Part shown: in pieces, positions 30,883 through 43,750 of the stretch
Position numbering within the stretch: position 1 is the first letter of the stretch
How the letters are laid out: the number at the start of each line of letters is the position of its first letter
Source: Ganoderma boninense
Lineage: Eukaryota > Basidiomycota > Agaricomycetes > Polyporales > Polyporaceae
Assembly: GCA_002900995.3 (NCBI GenBank)
Contig: CM035311.1
Span: 248,001 to 312,000 of the forward strand
Direction: 5' to 3'
DNA: 64,000 nt
Position numbers and translations under genes: made by a program
Notes under the pieces: model-generated
Told to the model about the DNA's origin: nothing
Database searches by the model: none
What the model saw: the letters and a program-made list of their open reading frames with translations, nothing else

Positions 30883-31342
30883 TGTCATGAACGACACGCT
30901 CGGCACCTACCCCGGCGTCTCTCTTTCCCTTTTTGGACTGTTTGCCTCCCGCGTCGTCCTTATTGTCCTCCATTGTTTAGCAAACCCGTCCCTTGTTCTC
31001 ACAGTACAATAACTCCTGTCACCCATTGTTCCCGTCGTCATTGTACTACATACCATTGTTCTTCCACTGGTTCCCGTGTCCATAGTTACCTATTGTCCCC
31101 GGTTCCCATTGTCCGCTACATGTATATAAGACCTGTACTTCGCTACCTGGAGACCTCAGTTTCGACCTCTTGTCTCCAGGTAAGCCTCGCTGTATTCTCG
31201 CTCATTAGTTACTTGCTCAATACATCTTGTCTCCAGCCTGACTGTCGAGCCCTGCTCCGCTCTCGCTGCACAAGTGCTCATCGACGCCCTTGCTCGTCTC
31301 GTAAGCCTCCTCCCTGATCTTACTCGACAGCCAGTCGTAACA
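30883..31342 (+). repeat. 3' LTR of the truncated gypsy element
   Basis: It begins TGTCATGA right after a purine tract (30871-30879) and contains TATATAAG at 31123-31130. It most likely ends GTAACA at 31342. The right boundary rests only on the TG...CA rule, because no second copy exists in the window. Confidence 0.65.
31123..31130 (+). promoter_or_regulatory. TATA box of the second LTR
   Basis: TATATAAG in the context CTACATGTATATAAG, shared with the other LTR at 3881-3895. Confidence 0.6.
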
Positions 31343-33541
31343 GTACTCATCTATTCTCTCTGTCACATCAAAAGGGAAACATTTTATTGGACGCCTTCTC
31401 CAATACAATGCAGCTGCAAGGATGTCGTCGGAAGAGGCCATCGCCCATGTGTGGATTCAAACGGCGGAGAGCGAGGAGCTTCTTGAAAGCGAAATGGCTG
31501 TTGTCGGGACGTCTCCTCCGAAGCTGCATGGGCTGAATAGCAGTGGGATTAGGCTCCGGCATAACAGCTCACCCAGAGGTTCTGCGGACACAGTCATTCA
31601 ATTCTCGAAATCTAGTCGTGGCAGAGTTGCCCAAACTTTGTACTATGCTGGCAAGGAAAAGGTTGTGGAGCATCGTGGTTAATCAGAACAAGCAATTGAA
31701 CGACGCACATCAGCTTGGATGTTATCGCAGCATTTGGGATGACCCAAGCTGCCTGTCCGATGATGCTGAAGAAGAATGGTGATAGACCTCAACACTCTCC
31801 GTGAGTGCAGAAGGTCCGTCGAGCTTGCTGGCAAGGGGAGTGGGTGCAGAGGGAGTGGTGGAAAGAGTGTGGCAATGGTGGTGGTGCAGACCGGGTCTGG
31901 CCGTGTACGCAGTCCGAGTGCGATGCGAGTCGAGGAGCGAGCAACAGGATGTAACGAATAATACGAAAGTCAATGGTCGAGAGACGAGAGACGAGGCCGG
32001 AATGGAAGGGGAAATGTCGCAGATCGAGGTGGTTGGAGTCGGAGCCGCGCAGACAGTCGGATTGAGGTCGAGGAACATCAGGAAAGTGCTTCTCGCTCCG
32101 GACTGAACTGCGCCGCCCCATTGCTCCGCGGGCTCCGGCTAGATAGCGAAGATCTATCAGGAGCCATTTGGAGAGTGATGTCTCCGGACAGAGAGGGTGT
32201 CTCCATACACGGGGTCCATTCTCCATGGCATTCTCTCCCGCCCCGATATGTTTGTTTAATCTCAAACTTGACTCTCTGGTATGTCCATATCCCATCCCAT
32301 CAGCCCAATTTTACCACAGTGACCTCATTGCACTCATATTTGACAAAGGGTAGCAGAAGCCCAGCCATCCGGCCGAGCCGTATACCTTTAGAACACTCAC
32401 CCTGGTTCTCCGTCTGTAGTCCTCGCGCGCAGTAGATGACATGAATGATGCGGCCCGTTTATCACCCTCGAATGCAGCTCGCACCGCTCCTCCAGCAGAC
32501 CGCCCAGCATCATGAGAGGGGAAGCGAGGTGTTAAGCGCTCTCCCGAGCGTGGCTTCGCCATCCGGTGGAATGCAGGTACTCCTGTATTCAAGGCATGCA
32601 GGGACAAACCGTCACCTGGAGTTCTCTTGTGAGATACGAAAGTTATCTATGGGTGCAACTGGAGGGATTTATCAGAGCTCATGGGGTGTAAGTTTGCACT
32701 TCAACCCCACCACTTTTTTCGCATCATCTGCCAGTTATCTCAACAACTGAGAGGTGTGGCGAAAAAAAGTTGAGTATAATTATTGGTAGATAGTACCTGA
32801 GCCACTCACAGCAATATTCAGGGATATCGCTGGGGTTGAGGCTCACATGGAGAATCGTGTCTCTGGGTGGAGACAGGCGTCTCTGGATAGAGATGACAAT
32901 CTCTGTCACGGCGTCCACTGGCATCCTCAGGTGCCGCTGGTCATGATATGTTTGTGAAATAGCCTTGGTGTCTTGCGTGGCAGGGTGCTCGACGGTGCTT
33001 CGCTCTTTGTCCATGCCACAAAGGACTCCAGGAGGATTCCAACAAGATATCACGTCCTGCAGTATGTCGGAATGTACGCCGTGTGTATGATGGGGGGGCG
33101 GCTCCGTGGCTCCGTGGCTCCGGCTGGCACCGCACGGCGGCTACGGAGCCAAGTGCGCTTCCTGATGAAGAGAGAAAGGCTGAAATTAGAGGTGCCCAAA
33201 AGGCCGCAGTAGACGTGGATACATCAGAGACGAGAACCAGTAAGGTGAGGATGCTGGTCCTAGACGAAGATGGTATGAAAAACTGTCCAGCTCGGTCCGG
33301 AGCTAACCGGAACGCGATCGCGAGTGTCTGTGGGTAAGTACGGTGCAGGGGCTCGGAATCATGCTACTGAGCACTACTGACCACTCTGTCATAGCTCACG
33401 ACAATGCTCGTACACAGGAAGGAGCAGAAGGAAGAAGAAAGAAAGTGAAAGAAAGGAGAGGACACGGGAAAAAGGAATTGACTCCAAAACGGAAATTAGA
33501 ATATCACGAAGTCAAAAAGACGTCCACGGGGATATCAAACT
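31343..33541. other. 2.2 kb without a recognised gene
   Basis: Several open frames of 60-170 codons exist on both strands (longest 31789-32295, minus), but none shows domain-like composition, spliceable continuation or a family I know. It may be degraded transposon DNA or an unrecognised fast-evolving gene. Confidence 0.5.
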
Positions 33542-33614
33542 GGCCAACGCCGGGATCGAACCGACGACCTTGGCGTTATTAGCACCACGCTCTAACCAAC
33601 TGAGCTAGCCGGCC
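33542..33614 (-). tRNA. tRNA-Ile (anticodon AAT)
   Basis: The minus strand folds as a full cloverleaf. The acceptor stem is GGCCGGC/GTTGGCC, the D-arm GCTC...GAGC, the anticodon stem TGGTG/CGCCA with loop CTAATAA (AAT), and the T-arm GTCGG TTCGATC CCGGC. It is 73 nt, without intron and without encoded CCA. The A and B boxes for RNA polymerase III are intact. Confidence 0.95.
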
Positions 33615-33739
33615 TTATCAGCCGTACCTGCGCGCGCCTTCAGATTCAGCAAGTACGAACTTGGACGCTCTTCTTAACCTTCGCGTCCTTCTTGCCCTTG
33701 ACTTAGCACATCCAACTATCTTGTAAAGCTCTTGCCACC

Positions 33740-34547
33740 ATGGCCCCCGCGAAAGCGACCAGGACGTCCGGACCCCTCAAACAAGCCAAGTTATCGTTTG
33801 CCTCAAAGCGCACAACCGCGGCGAACCCAGCAGCCGGCGGCAAGGCAGCCAAAGTCACCCGCAAGCAGCCCGCCCGCACCCCGTCGTCGTCCTGCCCGTC
33901 GTCCACCGAGCCCATTGTCCTCTCAGACAGCGACGAGGACGGGTCCGCCGACGAAGGAGCGGCTGCCCCCGTCCCGAAGAAGAAGCGGCGGCTCAATGTC
34001 GTCGCAGAGCCGGAGCCACAGCCGGAACCGGAACCAGAGAGGGAGCATCTGAAGCTGTCCGACGAGCGATGGAGGAAGCTCTATGGCGCTGCGCGGGCGC
34101 AGATGGACCACTTGGAGCCTGGTGAGCAATGAGTTCCCGTTCCCTTCTTGTTCGAGGGGCGTGGCTGAGCTGCCGAACTCCAGTCCATGCGAATGGGCAG
34201 TCTATGGTCCACCACATCCTCCGAGTCTTCGACCTGTGAGTCGTATCCCATCCTATATGCGTCGATTCTGTGTGTTCTGAAGCAGCATTGTATCGCCTAG
34301 TTCCTACGAGTACGGGCCCTGTGTCGGAGTGTCCCGTCTGGACCGCTGGGAGCGAGCCTACGCACTTGGTTTGAATCCCCCTCCTGAGGTAAGCCCCCCC
34401 TCCCCCCATTCTCTCATTGTCGCAATAGCCTCCTTTCCCTGGGTTCTGATACTCTTGATATTTCTCCAGGTCAAGGAGATTCTCGTCACCAAGGAAGGCA
34501 CGACGGAAACCCAGTTCTCGCAGTCAGTCTTCTATGGCGAAGTCTAA
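33740..34547 (+). CDS. cdm1: DNA polymerase delta subunit 4 (Cdm1/p12-like)
   Basis: Exons 33740-34121, 34184-34235, 34301-34388 and 34470-34547 join in phase to 199 residues. The conserved C-terminal half reads RVFDLSYEYGPCVGVSRLDRWERA...LGLNPPPE, the signature of POLD4/Cdm1, the small subunit that stabilises DNA polymerase delta at the replication fork. The N-terminal half is disordered and basic, with KQAKLSF near residue 15 resembling a PCNA-interacting (PIP) box. An acidic SDSDED patch and a KKKRR nuclear localisation-like cluster follow. The start at 33740 sits in a CACC-ATG context. It converges with NTO1, whose stop is about 400 bp away. Confidence 0.9.
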
Positions 34548-34941
34548 GTGCCGCAAGTTTGCAGCTCGTGCACTGCTCCACCCACCCTGCTCCCATCTTA
34601 GGTTTTTATTTACGGTCATTATTCGTATTCGTCAGACCCGGACTGTTGTTGTACTTTGACCCGTGTACTACTAGAGATTGTACTGCCTTACAATGCTCGT
34701 CTTCCTATATGCCGCCTCCTGGAGGCCGCCAACATCGGCAAGATATCGACATAGTTCCTCCTCTGCTCCGTTCGCACCATCTTCCTGGTCAGTGCCAGCA
34801 ACGCGTGGCGACAACCATGGAACATTAAACAGATCATAAAGGACCAAAAAACAAACTACTGTAGAACTAAACCTAAACTAGAGCACTGTACATAACATAT
34901 TATACCTCGCAGGCACAGCAGTCGTCGGCCACTGCCACCGC

Positions 34942-37900
34942 CTACTCAACCTCCGTCATGGGGCTGTCGGCACCGCCCATCGCCACCTCGACCGCCGTAG
35001 GGCTCCCTTCAGCAAGAGGGGGCGACGAACCTCCTACTGGAGCATCTGCTACCTCGGCCGCGGATCGAGGCTGACCGCGGCTAGAAGGCTCCCCGAGAGC
35101 GTTCGCGAGCGCCTCGTCCTCGCCTTCCATCTCCGCGAGCGCGTCCCTGTGTGTTGGGAAAAGAAGGGGAAGGAAGCCGTCAGAGACGTTCTCGCCGCAG
35201 ATCTGTGCACACGACGAGCGACGGTGGGGACGGTGGGACGTACTGGAAGGCGTTCCTGCACTCCGTGCGCTTGTAGGCGGTGCGCCACTTCTGGTACTTG
35301 CTCGTCGGTGCGAGCATCGCCGCGTCGAGGGCTGGCGGAACATAAGCACAAACACGAATAAGCTAAGTGTAAGTATAAATGATGAACAAGGCAAAACGCA
35401 CCGCTGTCTTCGCCGAGGTAGCGCATATTCGCGACTTTCACCCACGCCCTGCAGGAAGGGAGCACGAAAAACACGAATCAGCACCAGCCTCAACGGACGC
35501 CGAGCGAGCGAGGGCCAAAGCGACGTACCACGCGTTGCTCCGCCGGGCCGTCTTCTTCTCGTAGAACCGCACGAGCGCGACCGCGTTGCCGCGGTTCGCC
35601 GGCGCGGTGTGCAGGACGTTCTTGGGCACCTCGGGGCTGTCCTCCTCGAACACGACCGCCGGCCAGAACGGGAACGAAGCTGACAACCATAATCAGTTCA
35701 ACGCGGCCCCCTGTACTTGCGCACGAGAGAATAAAGATCGAACTAACCTGACTTCGCCCACACTATATACACCACCCAGTCAGCAGATATCCATATGGAC
35801 CAAACTGAGCCGGGGACATACCTAGCGTCCCTCCTTCGAGCTTCTCGCCCTCCGCCAAGACGATCATGCCAGGCTCCGGCGGCTCCATCCTTTTCGGGGG
35901 CTCCGCGCGCGCGGGCGGTGCGGGAGGCGCAGGCTCACGCGCAGGCTCACGCGCAGGCACGTTCTCGTCGTCCTCCGTCACGTCCTCGTCGAGGTCCGTC
36001 AGGTCCGAGTCGACGTCCATCGCGGCTGCGGCCTCCGCGACACTCGACCCCGACCCCGACGGCTCGGGCGCGAGCGCGGCCGCCGCGGCCTCCTCCTCTG
36101 CCCGTTTCCGGGCCTCCCTTTCGAGCCTCTTCTGCTTAGCCTTCTCGCGCCGTATGGCGGGCGTGTCGATGACGTCGATCCAGATGATCTTGACCGGACG
36201 AGTGTCCTCTTCCTCTTCCTCTGGCTGTGGTTCCGGCTGTGCCTCCTCCGCTGCGGGAGCGTCGGCTGGGAGCGTTTCGTCCTGCACCTCTTCTTGTGGG
36301 GCTGCGAATTCGGGGTGAGCTTCGGGCCCGTGTTCCTGTTCCCGTTCCTCTCCGGGCGAAGGCTCTGGCTGAGCCGGAGGCGCAGGCGAAGGAGCTGAGG
36401 GTTCGGCCATCGGTGAAGGCGCAGCTGGAGCTTCCGCCACAGATGAGGGAGCTCGTGGTTCAGCCGCCGGGGGCATGGATGCAGGACGCATAGGCGCAGG
36501 AGACGGGCGGATGCTAGCCGCACGTTCCGGAGTTGGGAACCTCGGAGAGGCAGCTTCCACAGGTGCAGCCTGAGTTTCTTCGTGCTGCTCCTCTTCCTCA
36601 AGCTCGATGCGCTCAGGCTCGTCCACGTGGATATGTTCAGGCCCACCGACATCAAGACGCTCAGGTTCGTCCACCTCAATATGCTTGGGCTCAGGCTTGG
36701 GCTCAGGCTCGGGGATTTCGACGGGTGCAGGTCCATCAACTTCGATGCCCTCGGGTTCGTCAATCTCCATCCGCTCGGGCTCGCCGACGGACAGCGGCTC
36801 GGCGTGCAGCGGCTCTTGGTTTCGTCGTGGTTCTGGAGGCGGGGACGGCGTAGGCGGTTTGGGGGGATGCGATGCGTCGATGAACTCATCTTCGGTCTCG
36901 TCGGGGTCCGGTTCTGGCGCCTTGCGCTTCGCAGGGCGCGATGGAGGCTCTTCACGCGCATCCACATCCATGGCCTCTTCAGGAGCCTCGAAAATGTCCT
37001 TGGGTACCTCTGGGCTCTCCTCGGGCACTTCTGGGTTTTCTTTGACCACCTCTGAGCTTTCTTCGAGTACCTCTGTGATCTCCTCAGGCATCTCTGGGCT
37101 CTTCCTTGGCTCGTCCTGTGTCGCCTCTTCCGCAACGCCATGCGCTGGCGAAGGCGATGTCACGGGGACAGAATCCAAGACGTGTTCTGGCACAGGCTCT
37201 GGTCCTGGTATGGGCTCGGGTTGTTCAGGCGCAGTTTGGGGTTCGACTTCGGGCACCGTTTCAGGCTCAGGCTTCCGTCCTGGACTTCCAGGAGACATGA
37301 ACTCCTCCGGGAGTTCCGGAACACCGAGTTCGGGGACTGAGGGTGGAAGTGCGGGGCTGCTGACAGTGACAACATCGATTTCGATATCCTCGTCGACATC
37401 ATCAAAAGACGCAACAGGCACTCCAGCTGTCGGAGGTTCCGGAAGATCGTTGTGCTCTGGGGCAGGGCTATGATCTGCTTCTGACTGGCGAAATGATGAT
37501 GGTGGCGTAGAAGGCTGGGGAACGTGACGTGCGTCCAGCAGAGTAGGCTCGGAGGGCGCTGGGGACGGAGGTGGCAATGACACGGGCGGTGGAGGCGCGA
37601 GCGATGGAGATACGGGCAGTGGAGAAACAGATGGCGGAGAAGCAGGAGATGGAGAAGCAGGTGGTGGAGAGGCTTGTTGGACGAGACCAGGATCGACCTC
37701 GGGCGGGGATGGAGAAGCCGAGCGTTCAGATGGGGCTGACGCTGAGGGCTCAGCCATAACGACTTCGGGAACTTCAAACGACGGAAGTTCAGACGGAAGA
37801 GGTTCAGACGGCCAAGCGTCAGGCAGCGCAGGTTCCGGAGTTTCAAACTGAGCCGCCTCGTGAGGTTCTGAGGATGCAGGGACCGAGGCTTCAGAAGGTT

Positions 37901-40900
37901 CAGGCTCCTGCGAACCTTCCTTCGTCGGAGGATGAACAGCTTGTTCGTCTGTGGCGGCCGCGCTAACCTCCGATAGCCGGGACTTGTCATGCTCTGGACA
38001 CGGAAACAAGTACATTAGCGTGACGTTGCAAAGTTCGTCAGAAGTAGCCTTACTCGTCTTCGCCCTCTTCCTTGGCGGCGGCACCGGTCCACGCTCGGTA
38101 CCAACCCTTCCTCTGCGTTTCTGTTCAGGTGGTAAGATCCATCCGACCTCAAACATCTTGAAGGACTGCCAGTTGTCGACGTCGTCTACCGTGGGCGGCA
38201 TGTCCGACGTGGGCAGCGCCGTGGACTTCCGCTGCCTTCTGGGTCTCGTTGGAGTAGCGCTTGGCCCTGCCTCTGCCATGGGCTGATCCCCACCGACGGA
38301 GCTCTCATCCGGAGTCTCAGGTGTACCAACAACTTCCGCTTCGAACGCAGCAGCAGCGGCAGCACCAGCACGCGTACGAGTTGAGCGGAAACCCGGTGAG
38401 GCGTCGAGGGCCGCATGCCGCTCCTCGCGCTTGCGTTTGATCGCTGCACTCCGGTCGTACTTTGGCCTCTTCCCCTTCTCTCTTTCCTTCTCGCGCTCCA
38501 TCTCCCTTTCCTTCTCTCTTTCCATCTCCATCTCCCTCTCTTTCTCCCTCTTCCTCCGCATCCGTTCGTGCAGAACGGGGTTGAACACGAACTCCTTCAC
38601 TGGTGGCGGTGGCGGTGCAGGAGGTCGGATGAGGGGAAGCTCGAATTGGAGCAGCGACTCAATGGGCGTGGACGTAAGGACGAGGTTGGTGTCGTTGCGG
38701 ACAGCCTCTTCTGACATGAGGAGATCAAGTACTTCCAGAGGCGGCTCGAGGTCTCCAATCGGGGGCATAGAAATATCCGTGTTAAGCTGCTCGGGCTGGC
38801 AATCGACTTCCTCCACCTTGCCACCATCTGCAGGTGGCTCAGCGTTAGGTACAGCGGCGGCTGGGCGATGATGAACAAGACCGTCCAGCTCAGCAAGCAG
38901 TGCTTGAGCGGCATTTCGAATCCGCACAGCAGTCTTGTAGTAGGGCGTGCTTGGCTCGTTGTACGTGGTTGCATTGTCTAGCACGAGGTTGATATCGCGC
39001 TATACCGCCACCGTCAGCGTCACGCCGCAGGATGACCTATCATCCCTTACCTTGAACTCTGCCAGATCCAGATACTCGTGCCTGTCCAGCTTCTGGTCGA
39101 TCATGTCCCAGCACATCGGGTCCTTGATGACATCGTAATAGTCGGGAACCTCCATCTTGTTCACTGGAGTCTTGAAATAGCCATTCTGCCGATCGTGCCT
39201 GCACGCATTCGGTGTCAGTAAAGCACCGCCAGATTGAAGGCAAGATTGACGCATACGCAGTGATCCTCTGGAACGCCAACCTGAGCGGACCTTCGTGCGG
39301 GAACAAGAAGTGCAAGAGAACGTCTTGGACAGCCTCCGACTGCGCCTGCTTCACGCGTTCACGTAGACGGACAACTTCAGCGATGGTACGCATTCTCTCC
39401 AAATCGTCCCTGAGCCCTTTCATGAGCTGCCACAGCGACGGTCGATCAACGTAGGCCACAATGGGGAACAAGTCGCGCAAACACTCACGTCCAGCTTCAC
39501 AGCCTTCTCCTGGTCCGTCTGCTGTTTACTGCCCGATAGCGCGGTCCAAGGCTCGAGGTGTAGCCGCTTGAGTAGAGGAGCTCCTCGCCTTGCCTCCCGT
39601 TTCAAGCTCCAGTACCGACAGACCAGATGCACAAAATCCTGCTTGTGCCGTACCTGTATCCTGGAAATGTAATGCAGAATACGGTTCACGATGATTCTTG
39701 GCACGAGCGGCGGGCCTGGCTTGTACGTCTTGTTGTATGCCCGCGCACTTTTGCTCGACTTCGGGGTCTGGTGGTGACCATCTATCTCGTCTCCGTCATC
39801 TGAGTCGGCTTGGATTGCCGCCTCACGGACCCTCAGTTGTTCGGGCTGGGAATGCATTCACGGTATAAGCTGCTGCCCTCAGGAACGGTCCACGCCAAAA
39901 ATTCTGAACGCTTACCGGCAAATGCTTCTCACAATAGCATGCGAGGACCGGGGCTTCTGAGCCCTGGCTCGCTTTCATCGGCATGAGGAACTTCTCCTTT
40001 CGGGCGCACGTAGCGTGGAACGCCGTGAAGCATGAGGACTTGGTGCATTGGATGCAGGCACCGTGCTTCTCATCGCACACCGAACACCTCTAGAACATCT
40101 GAGCATTGGAATTATAGCGGAGAAAGAAGGGTCGGCGTACGAGTTTCCAGCGTTGCTTCGAAATCTTCTCCACTCCGGTGATGGGCTCCATGAAGACCTC
40201 GTTTGCTACGGCTGTCTCGGGCACCCATATCGCGCATAGCAGATGGACCCAGTCGCCCGAGACGGTCTGTTTGAATGCGCCGCCCTCCTTGGGACAAAGA
40301 ATGCAGGACTGGTTCGCCAGCTTGAGTATATGCGGGGTCAAAGACAAACGAAACACTTACAACTGGATTCTCTGGGGAAACCGTGCACTTCCTACAGAGC
40401 CACTGTCCCTCCGGAATGTATGGAACACCATAACAATCTGAACACTTATGAGGCTGCCAGATAGACTCCTAAGACGCCATATGACATACCTTGGTGGACG
40501 GCGAGGTTGCAGCCGTCACAGAACACGATAGCGTTCGCGTTTTCTCCTTCAGAATCGTCGCATATAGCGCATGTGGAATCTTCGGACGGTAAAGCGATAT
40601 CGGACTTGGGAATATTCTTCGTCTACGCGCAGGAGACAAGGTTCGCGAACAGGAGGCACGACGACAGCAACCTCAGGACTCACCAGATCGAACCACTCCT
40701 TCTCCAGCCTATCCATGACGATCTCGAAGGTCTCGTATGACACTTTGTCCAGTTGCTGGGCTTTGCGCTCGCCGTTTAGTGCGTCTACCCATTCTTGGTC
40801 TACAAGAGGGGTGAGGGCCACCGATTGGGAGCGCGCATATATCAAGGCATACCTTGCTCGTCCATATCATACTCGACCTGGACCGCTAAATCACTCTCGA

Positions 40901-41186
40901 GTGGTTCTGCAAGCTCGTCAACATCACTGCCCTCGACAACGCACTGCAGGACTCACCGATATAACGAATGTAGTGCTTCTCCTGCTGGAAAACTGAGGGG
41001 CCATTGTCTGGGACGCATTCAGCCACACAACGACCATAGGGGAACCATGACAGACGACATACAGCCATACGACCGTGCAACTTGATCGGCGACTCCGGCT
41101 GCTTGCTGCGTAGGGTCGTCGATGACCTTCACGAAGGACACCTTAGGGAGCGCGTTGGGCGCCGGCGAAGCTACCCCGCGCGCCAT
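34942..41186 (-). CDS. nto1: NTO1/BRPF-type scaffold: EPL1-like, PHD-Zn-PHD, bromodomain, PWWP
   Basis: This is a multi-exon gene from the ATG at 41186 ([13 protein letters not shown]) to the stop at 34942. In order it encodes an EPL1-like segment with VEYDMDEQ (40680-40900) and a first PHD finger (about 40370-40600). A zinc knuckle and second PHD follow (about 39990-40320), then a helical linker and a bromodomain (about 38930-39190, with [10 protein letters not shown]). A very long Pro/Glu/Ser low-complexity stretch (about 35900-38900) leads to a C-terminal PWWP domain (VWAKS...FPFWPAVVF, about 35360-35840). Such proteins tether MYST-family H3 acetyltransferases to chromatin. The PWWP start is encoded by a 15-nt microexon at 35748-35762. 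Some exon edges are inferred. Confidence 0.88.
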
Positions 41187-41446
41187 CGAGGAACAGGAGT
41201 CAAGCGGAGGATGCCAGCGCCGCCGAGACGGTACGCGTCGACGAGATGTTGAGGCCGCGAAGGACGCGCAGCGTAACGAGGAGCAGGCGGTGGTGGCAGC
41301 GAGAGAAAGGGGACCGTTGCAGCCGCGACGCGCGAGACTGCGCTGTCCCTCGGCGGCGCCCAAGCGCGCAGCGCCTCGGGCAGTCGGACTCCATCTTGCA
41401 CATCGACCACGACGACCAACCCTCTTTCCTCTGATCTGCCTCCGCT
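41187..41446. promoter_or_regulatory. Shared divergent promoter of NTO1 and ARP2
   Basis: 260 bp lie between the two start codons. The segment is GC-rich with no clear TATA box, as is common for housekeeping genes. Confidence 0.5.
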
Positions 41447-43417
41447 ATGGATCCCTCAGTGCCTTTGGTCGTCGATAACGGCACCGGTGTGCGTACATCT
41501 CTAATCGCCAACCACAGTGATGCTTGCTCACCCTCCCGCGGACACGCATATAGTTCGTCAAAGTAGGCTACGCCGGCTCGAACTTCCCAGAACATGGTGT
41601 GTACTCGTATAGAGGCTGAGACCGTCATGATATTCGACCCTTACGATTCATCGTACCTCTCAATCCTTCGTCGTCGGCGATGGTCCATCCTGGATGCAGT
41701 ATTTCCGTCAATCGTCGGCCGACCCATCCTACGTGCAGAGGAGCGCGTCGCCGGCTCAGCAGTAATCAAGGACGTGATGATCGGAGACGAGGCCGCCGAG
41801 AACCGCAATTTCCTCCAGGTGACACAGCCGATGGAGCACGGTATCGTGCGCAACTGGGAAGACATGAAGCTCCTCTGGGACTACACCTTCGACGAGAAGC
41901 TCCGGGTGGACACCCGCGGCCGCAAGGTGCTCCTGACGGAGCCACCGATGAACCCGAAGGTCAACAGGCAACGGATGGCGCAGGTCATGTTCGAGGAGTA
42001 CGGCTTCCAGGGGGTCTATGTCGCCATCCAGGCAGTGTTGACGCTGTATGCGCAAGGTGCGTCTTGTATCTAGGATCGGAGGTATGGAACAATGCTGCGA
42101 GGAGGTGCTTGGTCGTGAAGGAGGGGGTGTCAGGGATGGCTGGAGCCGAGTAAGCTGTGGAAACGGACTGAACCAAACGGTTTGAAAGAGCCGTATGGGG
42201 ATGACCGTAGTACCTCTGAAAAGCGGGACAGCAGGCTTCCCTTTAGCTTCTCCCAGCCTGGAGCTTTGGAATCAGAAATCCTTGGATGAAGAAATGAGGT
42301 CTCCCTCTTGTACTCTCTCATCCAATGCGCAGAGGCTCATCTCTTGAAGCATTGCCCGATATCAATTTGCTTTCTATCGGAGACTCTGCGGCATTCAAGA
42401 GAGTAAATCCGGATATCCATCCCATTCGAACCACATTCGAACGATGCTCTGCGAACGGCGTACTGACCACGTCCTTGGTCCCCAGGTCTGACAACCGGCG
42501 TGGTCGTCGACTCCGGAGATGGTGTCACGCACATCGTACCAGTCTACGACGGCTTCTCTCTTCCCCATCTAACGCGACGACTGGACATCGCCGGGCGCGA
42601 CGTGACGCGCTACCTGATTAAGCTCCTCCTCATGCGCGGATACGCCTTCAACCGGACAGCAGACTTCGAGACCGTCCGGGAGATCAAGGAGAAGCTCTGC
42701 TACGTCAGCTACGACCTCGACCTCGACACGCGGCTATCAGAAGAGACGACCGTCCTCGTCGAGAGCTATACCGTAAGCCCCCTCCTTACTAATTTTACTC
42801 AGAGCCGCAGTAAATGCTAAATGTCCGTTACCTCTGTTTCTTGTTTCTTTTCCCCGCACGCCAGCTTCCCGACGGGCGCGTCATCAAAATCGGATCGGAG
42901 CGGTTCGAAGCCCCGGAGTGCATGTTCCAGCCGCACCTCGTCGACGTCGAGCAGCCGGGCGTCGCAGAGATGCTCTTCCAGACGATCCAGTCCGCCGCCG
43001 TCGACGTCCGCGCCGAGCTCTACAAGCACATCGTCCTCTCCGGCGGCTCGAGCATGTACCCCGGCCTCCCCAGCCGCCTCGAGAAGGAGATGAAGCAGCT
43101 CTACCTCACCCGCGTCCTCAACGGCGACCCTACGCGCCTCAACGTGCGTTCTGTTTCTCTCTCTCTCTCCCTTCTGCTCCTCACTAGAAACAACCGACCG
43201 TGCGCTGAATGCTGACGCTGGCCGTGTTCGTCCGTGGTCGCAGAAATTCAAGATTCGCATCGAGGACCCCCCGCGCCGGAAGCACATGGTCTTCCTCGGC
43301 GGCGCGGTGCTCGCGGACATCATGAAGCAGCGCGAGGAGTTCTGGGTCACGCGCGAGGAGTGGTTCGAGCAGGGCGTGCGCGCGCTGGACAAGCTCGGAC
43401 GCGGGGAGAACAACTGA
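41447..43417 (+). CDS. arp2: Actin-related protein 2 (Arp2/3 complex)
   Basis: Exons 41447-41488, 41554-41596, 41700-42056, 42486-42772, 42865-43143 and 43244-43417 join in phase to 393 residues, the usual Arp2 length. The nucleotide-binding actin fold is clear: [33 protein letters not shown] and [19 protein letters not shown]. The segments [19 protein letters not shown] and [20 protein letters not shown], together with the C-terminus [22 protein letters not shown], separate it from actin and from Arp1 or Arp3. It nucleates branched actin filaments at endocytic patches. Intron 3 is 429 nt, while the others are 65-103 nt. Confidence 0.95.
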
Positions 43418-43750
43418 GGCAGGTCCACCAGGGTGCCGTGGATGGACGCGGACGATTCGTAGTATTGTAATCATGCTGTAACAACGTTTTTGGATGATGG
43501 ATCTGCACATCACTACTGGCGTGCAGAAGGCGCTGTGCGTTGCGTTTTCCAACACGGTGATTCTTTTGTCCCTTACGAACGCGAAACGACGGCGGGCAGC
43601 GTCGTCTTCAAAGTTGGTAGTATTCCGGGGTGCTGCCTTGTCTAGTGGCAAATGATATATGCAAGTGTCTGGGATGGGCTGGATTAACCCATGCAAGAAG
43701 GGATGCGTGTAAAGTATAATACATGTGTGGTCTACAGTATAATCATGTAA

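Larger units (their letters stand above)
28208..31342 (+). mobile_element. 5'-truncated chromodomain Ty3/gypsy element with one LTR
   Basis: The remnant comprises pol from the middle of RT to the chromodomain, a short purine tract and a 3' LTR. The 5' LTR, gag and protease are absent, so no target duplication can be checked. Protein and LTR sequences differ clearly from the 11.7-kb element, and no accessory ORFs follow pol. Confidence 0.9.

Noticed and set aside
31343..31480. Leader and primer site of another copy of the second gypsy element after its LTR.
   Set aside because: No TGG-type or self-complementary primer site follows and no gag reading begins; this LTR is the 3' one.
31789..32295. 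Minus-strand 168-codon frame as a gene.
   Set aside because: Composition is irregular, no domain is visible, and overlapping frames of similar length exist on the other strand.
35999..37990. Long overlapping frames on both strands in the NTO1 linker.
   Set aside because: They mirror the Pro/Glu/Ser repeat coding of the minus-strand linker and have no independent motifs.
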